DNA from: Chrysoperla carnea
Taxonomy: Eukaryota; Arthropoda; Insecta; Neuroptera; Chrysopidae
Length of the DNA: 64,000 bases
Direction: 5' to 3'
Assembly: GCF_905475395.1 (NCBI RefSeq)
Contig: NC_058338.1
Location: 88,707,435-88,771,434, forward strand
Shown here one piece after another: positions 58,901 through 64,000 of this stretch; the stretch's first letter is position 1; every line of letters starts with the position of its first letter. The notes under the pieces are model-generated. The model was not told the origin of the DNA. It saw only the letters and a list, made by a program, of their open reading frames with translations, and did no database searches. The position numbers and the translations under genes are program-made.

Positions 58901-60194
58901 TAATAAAGTTATTCTTTTTTAAAAATCTCTGCTTTCGAAAATATTAACATTTAGTTATTAACTTTCGGTATCATATTATACAGGGCAATTGAAAAAGTTC
59001 GATGGGAATATTAAAGGTCGTTTAGAAATGTTGACTGTATTTTGTACGATGGTACGGAACCATTCGTGTGCGGGGCCAACTCGAACTTAATCGGCTTATT
59101 TATTCTCTTTTTGCATATTTCATACCTTTATTAGGCTTCATACCTTTTTGAAGACTCCAAATGGCAGACGAGAAGAAACATGGAAACGCTTTATCATGGG
59201 CGTACGCAATGTAAGGTCCTTTTCCTTATACGTTTTTATACAACTATGTATAAAAACAAACTGTGTGTTTCATAAACATTTCTCTGATATCCATCCAATT
59301 ACAAATTCAAATAATCATTCATCTCTATTCGAGAATCACAATTTCAAAAACTTTTATTTAAAAAACACCCTGCTTACACACAAAGCAAAGAGTCAAAGAC
59401 ACCCAATCAAAACTTTTTATTTAGAAATAAATCTTGTTACTTTATATATCGTGATATTTTTTTTCCTCTACTTTCATGATATAAGTTTTATTTTTATTAG
59501 AAATACGGAGAAAAAAAATACACAATTTTCTTTATACAAAATTGTGTCGCAAATTGGCACACAAATTGTGATTATGTAAAATGAGCTTGAAGCGAGATGG
59601 AAAGATAGAGCTCGTACATTTTCTTTCTAACAAAAATACAGTTTTGAGCTCTTTTGATAGAAAATTTTTGTTTTCATCCCAAAAATCGTAACGTATCTCC
59701 GAAAACATTTTGAAATTACCTCCTGAGGTATCTGCAGTACGTTAGATTGCTACCTGAAAAATTTTAGTTCAATTTTGATGGTGAATTATGTTATAATTTG
59801 ACAATATGAGACGAAAAATCAGAAAAAAATTTTTCCATATCTGGAGTAATTATTAAAATATCGAAAATTGAAAATTTTGCTTAATTATTTAGCTTTCGAT
59901 ATTTCAAAAACCAAAGCAGACACGGAAAAAATTCTTCATTCTTAATTTTCGTCTACATCCATCAAGTTATTACAAAATTCATCATCAAAGTTGAAAATAA
60001 GATACAAATAATTTCAACCTTAAATCTAAAATTGCCTTGGTGCTCGTTCAATGAATATGGAATAATCAAAAGTACACTTCTTCGATTGATTCAATTTTTT
60101 TTCAATGTATATCTGATAATCTTGGTCGGACACATGTCCATAAATTGTATCTCCTTCATCCTGTTTTATGAAATGTCATAACAATAAATATAAT
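58901..60194. other. Unassigned spacer
   Basis: A 143-codon frame at 59148-59579 has no recognisable domain, biased composition and no splice context. I leave it uncalled. Confidence 0.4.
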
Positions 60195-60845
60195 TTTTTT
60201 TAATTTTATTAAAAATATATCTTTTTAAATAATGTGCTATTCTGATGTATAAGCTATATGATTCGCAGGTTTCATTCAAATCCAATTAGTTGTGTATGCG
60301 CGAAAGCGTAACAAACAAGCAAACAAACATTTAACCATTCTTTCACATTTATATTATACTAGATTGATACCCGTCCACTTCACTGGGCTTAAAAGTAAAT
60401 ACCACCACTTCTCCTGAACTCACTTTTCCTTCTTCCATATCACTCAAAGGGATTGCTTTAAAAAGATAAAATATTTGCAGTTTTCAATTTTTAAAGTGTA
60501 AAATAGTCACAATTCATTGAGTATATCCGAAAGGATGAGAATTAAGTATTTCAGAAAAGATAGCCTTGAATTGTTTTTCACATTTACTATTTAAAATTTT
60601 TACAGAAATCTTTCATTTATGATTCAAAATGATGTTCATAGATGGAGCAGTAAAATGTCAGATTAATTTTTTTTTTTTGAAATATGTCTTTATAAGTTAC
60701 AGCTCATGTGTTATTCTGTTGTATGACCTATATTGTTGTACAGTTTCATTTAAATCCATTCAGTAGTATTTGCTTGAAAGCATAACACAGAAAAGCAAAC
60801 AAACACAAACACACCCTTACTTTCACATTTATAATAAATCGGGAT
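60195..60845 (+). repeat. Repeat family B, tail of one copy plus a full copy
   Basis: A tail fragment (60195-60355) with 'AACAAACAAGCAAACAAACA' is followed immediately by a full copy starting at the head 'CCGTCCACTTCACTGGGC' and ending 'CTTACTTTCACATTTATAATA'. The same tail-to-head tandem arrangement occurs at 17.3-17.9 kb. Confidence 0.8.
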
Positions 60846-61417
60846 AGGGCTTACATCTGATTTCTGAATACAATAATTTGCTAAATCAAAAAGCTCTTGA
60901 TCTGATTTTTAGTGTAGTCATATTCATTACAACTTGTTATTTTGTGTGTGAAGTATATAATATTACTAGAAAATAGGAGGAAAAATATTACCAAAGTAAC
61001 CAAGTACAACTCTAGCTAAAGAGCAAGCAGAATGTAGAATATTTACGTATGTATTTTTATATTTTGTGTATAAATTATTTAATGCGTTTCATCTGAGTAT
61101 ATAACGTGTTTATAATAAAACTGTTGTATGCTTTTAAGAACCATATATGCATCATATGTTCCAGTAAAAGTCAAACAATGATAAATGTCATCAATAAAGA
61201 AGTATTGGGAAGAAGTCACGACAAAATCCAAGACAAAACTTTGTCAAAAAAGTACCACAAGGTGACATGAAACGAATTGAATAGAAAATTCTTAAGAAAT
61301 TTTCAGAATAGCAAAATAATTTTTGAAGTAAAACTTCTTTAGGCACGCTTGACTGGGGAGTAAACTGAAGAATGTATGATCAGAATGTTACGAAAATGTA
61401 TGATCAAGTTTGTTAAG
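60846..61417. other. Unassigned spacer
   Basis: No gene supported. Confidence 0.4.
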
Positions 61418-61550
61418 AAAAGTGTGATCAAGTTGAGAGGGAGATATAAGTTAGTGAAGATAGAAACAGATCAAGCTTGTTACGAAAAATGTGACCAAGT
61501 TGAGAGGGAGATATAAGTTAGTGAAGATAGAAATAGAGAGAGAGTTACGT
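61418..61550 (+). repeat. Tandem duplication, 67 bp unit
   Basis: 'GATCAAGTTGAGAGGGAGAT' then 'ATAAGTTAGTGAAGATAGAAA' occurs at about 61426 and, as 'GACCAAGTTGAGAGGGAGAT', again 67 bp later. A degenerate third unit precedes it. Confidence 0.85.
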
Positions 61551-61808
61551 TTCAACATGAAGGTTATAAAGAAGGAGAACGATCGCAATATAAAATATTG
61601 TCCCCAAAATATGGACAAAATAAGTGAGGCGCTGGGATCGCTAAGTTGTCTCATTAAATGCGGGCTGTTGTGCGCTAATATACTACTTACCGACGACCGC
61701 GCGGCTGGTGGCTGAAAATGAACTATAAATTATACAAATATTCAGGGACAGGTGCGCTAATGCTTTAGCACGTAGCGATCGTTCTCCTTCTTTATAACCT
61801 TCATGCGT
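61551..61808. mobile_element. Short foldback element with GC-rich core
   Basis: 'GAAGGTTATAAAGAAGGAGA' then 'ACGATCGC' near the left end is mirrored by 'GCGATCGTTCTCC' and 'TTCTTTATAACCTTCATG' at the right, giving about 38-bp inverted arms. The core is markedly more GC-rich than its surroundings ('GACGACCGCGCGGCTGGTGG'). A 52-codon frame starts in the left arm and runs through the core. No second copy was seen. Confidence 0.65.
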
Positions 61809-63234
61809 TTCAAAAACATAACAACATCCATGTCATACTATAAGTATATAAAATAATGTCAGTAAGGATCACTTTCTACGCTCAGAAACTTCACCTTCCC
61901 TTTTGTTTAGTGCCACGCTTTGCAGTTACACAGCTGAGAATAAATTGTATTCAAAAAATCTTTGCACTAAGCATGACTCTAATGCATTTCAGCTTAAGGC
62001 GAAAATAAATTTCTCTACACATTTTTTTGCATAAAGTAATGTCGTAGTAATTGGAGGATCATCTCCATGTTTTCGAGTGCGTTATTCTGAAAATATTCCC
62101 AGATTTACAAGGATTCTATTTGTTAGACGTAAACATTTACTGCAAAGTATAACTTTGATGTCAATAAATTCAACAAAATATTATATACACATATCTGGGG
62201 TCGTTAAACTCTTCTTAGATTGTAGATACGAAAAAATATCAATTACGATAACATTTTAAGAACCACTGTTCAAAAAACCATATACATACAATTTTAAAAG
62301 CTTTGCAAGGATTTTTTTCCTATTTTTTTTATATGTATATTCTTTTATAAAACTCTCTGGTTGGCAACAGTTTATTGTTGATGTTTACTAAACTAGACTT
62401 GTGAATGAAGAATGCAAGGAATATTGTGTGAAAAAGCATATCATATAAATACATTTAGGATAGCATAGTGTATAAGAGTTAGCAGAAAAAAAAGTATATA
62501 TACGAAAATAACAGGAAAATATGTGAAGAAAAATCACTTACTACTCAGAAAAACCTTTGTATCAATTGTAGATATTTTTTATATATACTTTTTTGAGTAA
62601 GTAAGCGATATTTTAAAATATATTATATACATATATGTATACATATACAGAAAACTGCATTATCAGCAAGTTTTTTCGTTTTGCATTCAGTTTCGTTTTC
62701 TTTCATATACTCGTCTAACTCCAGCATTTGAGGTCATTAGTCTTGCGTGTATATATTTTTATATTGGAAAAATAATAATAGAAATCAAGTTCATCGAATC
62801 AATATCGAGTTTTCATCTGTCAAAAAATGATAATAGTTAACCCGTCAGCCATTCGGTAATCTTTAGGCGCAAGATGAGCTAAATATAATTTTGTATTAAT
62901 TTATTTTTTTACACTAGTTAATAAAAAATAATTTGAATATATTATTATTGTTTGAAGTTTGAAACTGAAAATATTTCAGAGAAATAATAGAAATAATTAA
63001 ATTTATTTTCATTGATTTCACCGTATTTTTAGACGTTTTTAGAAGTTTTTTTTAATTTACTAACTTACAAAAGTACACAAACAAATGAAACAAATATCTG
63101 AAGTTAATACTTTTTTTTGCTTACACCTAAATTCGTGATGAGAGAAATTATCACAAGTTCTGAAGGAATGGAGGAAAAAAAATTTTTTTAGCCTGTAGAT
63201 AGGTTGAAAAAATCTGAAAAATTCATCATTCGAA
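61809..63234. other. Unassigned AT-rich spacer
   Basis: No gene or repeat supported. Confidence 0.4.
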
Positions 63235-63735
63235 AACAGATCAAGCTATCTTTATCTCTATAAATTATAAATGCGAAAGTAAGGATGTTTGTTTGTTTAT
63301 TTGTTACGCTTTCACGCTAAAACTAGCGAATGGTTTTTAATGAAACTGTACAGCAATATAGCTCATACTTCAGAATAACACATGAGCTATAATTTATAAA
63401 GATATATTAAAAAAGAAAAAAAAATGTAAAATTTAATCTGACATTTACTATTTTAACTTAAAATTGACAAAAATCTGTAATTTATGGTTCAAAATGATGA
63501 TTATAGATGGATCGGATCAATAATCATCATTTTGAACCATAAATTAAAGTATTCTGTACAAATTTTAAATCGTAAATGTCAAACCATTCATGGCCAACTT
63601 TTCTGATATACTCAATGAATTATGACTTTACTACATTTAAAAAAATTGAAAGCTATGCACATCAAGAGAGGTGAAGGCTATAAAGCGGTGTTTTTTACTT
63701 TTAAGTCCTGTGAAATGGCGGCTATCAGGCTAGTA
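63235..63735 (-). repeat. Repeat family B, copy
   Basis: Minus orientation, from 'TATAAATTATAAATGCGAAAG' to 'GTCCTGTGAAATGGCGGCTAT'. Like 37930-38402 it carries the internal palindrome ('GTAATTTATGGTTCAAAATG' mirrored by 'CATTTTGAACCATAAATTA'), so these two copies form one subfamily. Confidence 0.8.
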
Positions 63736-64000
63736 TGAAAATAAAAAAAAGTTTCAACTACATATACCATTTGAAAAATAAAAATTTTTTATGTTTTAAA
63801 TTAAGCATGAGCAAAATGCTCATAACGCAAGTGCTAACGTTTCATCACAGACCCTCTTTATCTTATAAGAATTGTTTAAAATCAGATTGTTTTATGATTT
63901 TTATGCCTCGAGAGATGGTACAGATTTTGGCAACTTAATTAAACATGAACAAAATTTTAGGAACTGTTTTTCAGTTCATGACAACTTTTTCATCTATGAA
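63736..64000. other. Unassigned end of window
   Basis: No gene supported. Confidence 0.4.

Noticed and set aside
59148..59579. 143-codon open frame as a gene
   Set aside because: Composition follows AT bias, there is no domain or splice context, and no homologous copy in the window.

Overview
This window is AT-rich nuclear DNA from an animal, almost certainly an insect. The support is GT-AG introns of 75-960 bp, a Penelope-like element, an endonuclease/reverse-transcriptase LINE with a (TTA)n tail, tRNA-derived SINEs with A and B boxes, and hAT, Tc1/mariner-type and THAP-bearing DNA transposon remnants. I cannot fix the order from sequence alone. There are no bacterial-style operons, no CRISPR array and no functional RNA gene that I can support.

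Host coding content is sparse and minus-strand. The main genic signal is a pair of related multi-exon membrane-protein genes. Gene A (52253 down to 48487, seven exons, ATG seen) and gene B (35761 down to 33396, five exons) match exon for exon. Intron phases are identical, two exons have identical lengths (128 and 63 bp), and hydrophobic segments fall in the same places. The layout fits a divergent TMBIM / Bax-inhibitor-1 (lifeguard) family. A third, broken copy of one exon lies at 36433-37185 and is split by a repeat insertion. Last exons were not found for either gene, nor first exons for gene B.

The rest is transposon-derived. 1-9 kb: dispersed repeats, an RNase H/C-terminal relic of a LINE (5.0-5.4 kb) and a 742-bp Tc1/mariner-type foldback MITE nested in an older repeat. 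10.6-14.5 kb: two 390-bp direct repeats flank a 3 kb unit holding a 1.2 kb element with THAP-domain exons on + and a SWIM/YqaJ-like exon on -. 17.3-19.9 kb: family B repeats, one interrupted by a 1.3 kb Penelope-like element (GIY-YIG endonuclease) with 430-bp inverted arms and a 12-bp target duplication. 21-32 kb: tandem repeats, foldback elements and repeat fragments. 39.5-43.4 kb: a LINE with a perfect 14-bp target duplication, broken by one TGA. 43.5-48.2 kb: a hAT MITE, SINEs, microsatellites and a MITE carrying an internal palindromic array. 53-64 kb: further repeat copies and otherwise featureless AT-rich DNA.

Repeat families named here: A (about 550 bp, at least nine copies, terminal hairpin near one end), B (a 'CCCGCTTCACTGGGC' head and an 'AAACAAACAAACATCC' tail), C (a 'TCGGTTCATCCGTTTA' core), D (pair at 3.1 and 55.5 kb), E (11.8-13.8 kb and 58 kb), F (15.6 and 20.9 kb), G (8.1 and 38.9 kb).
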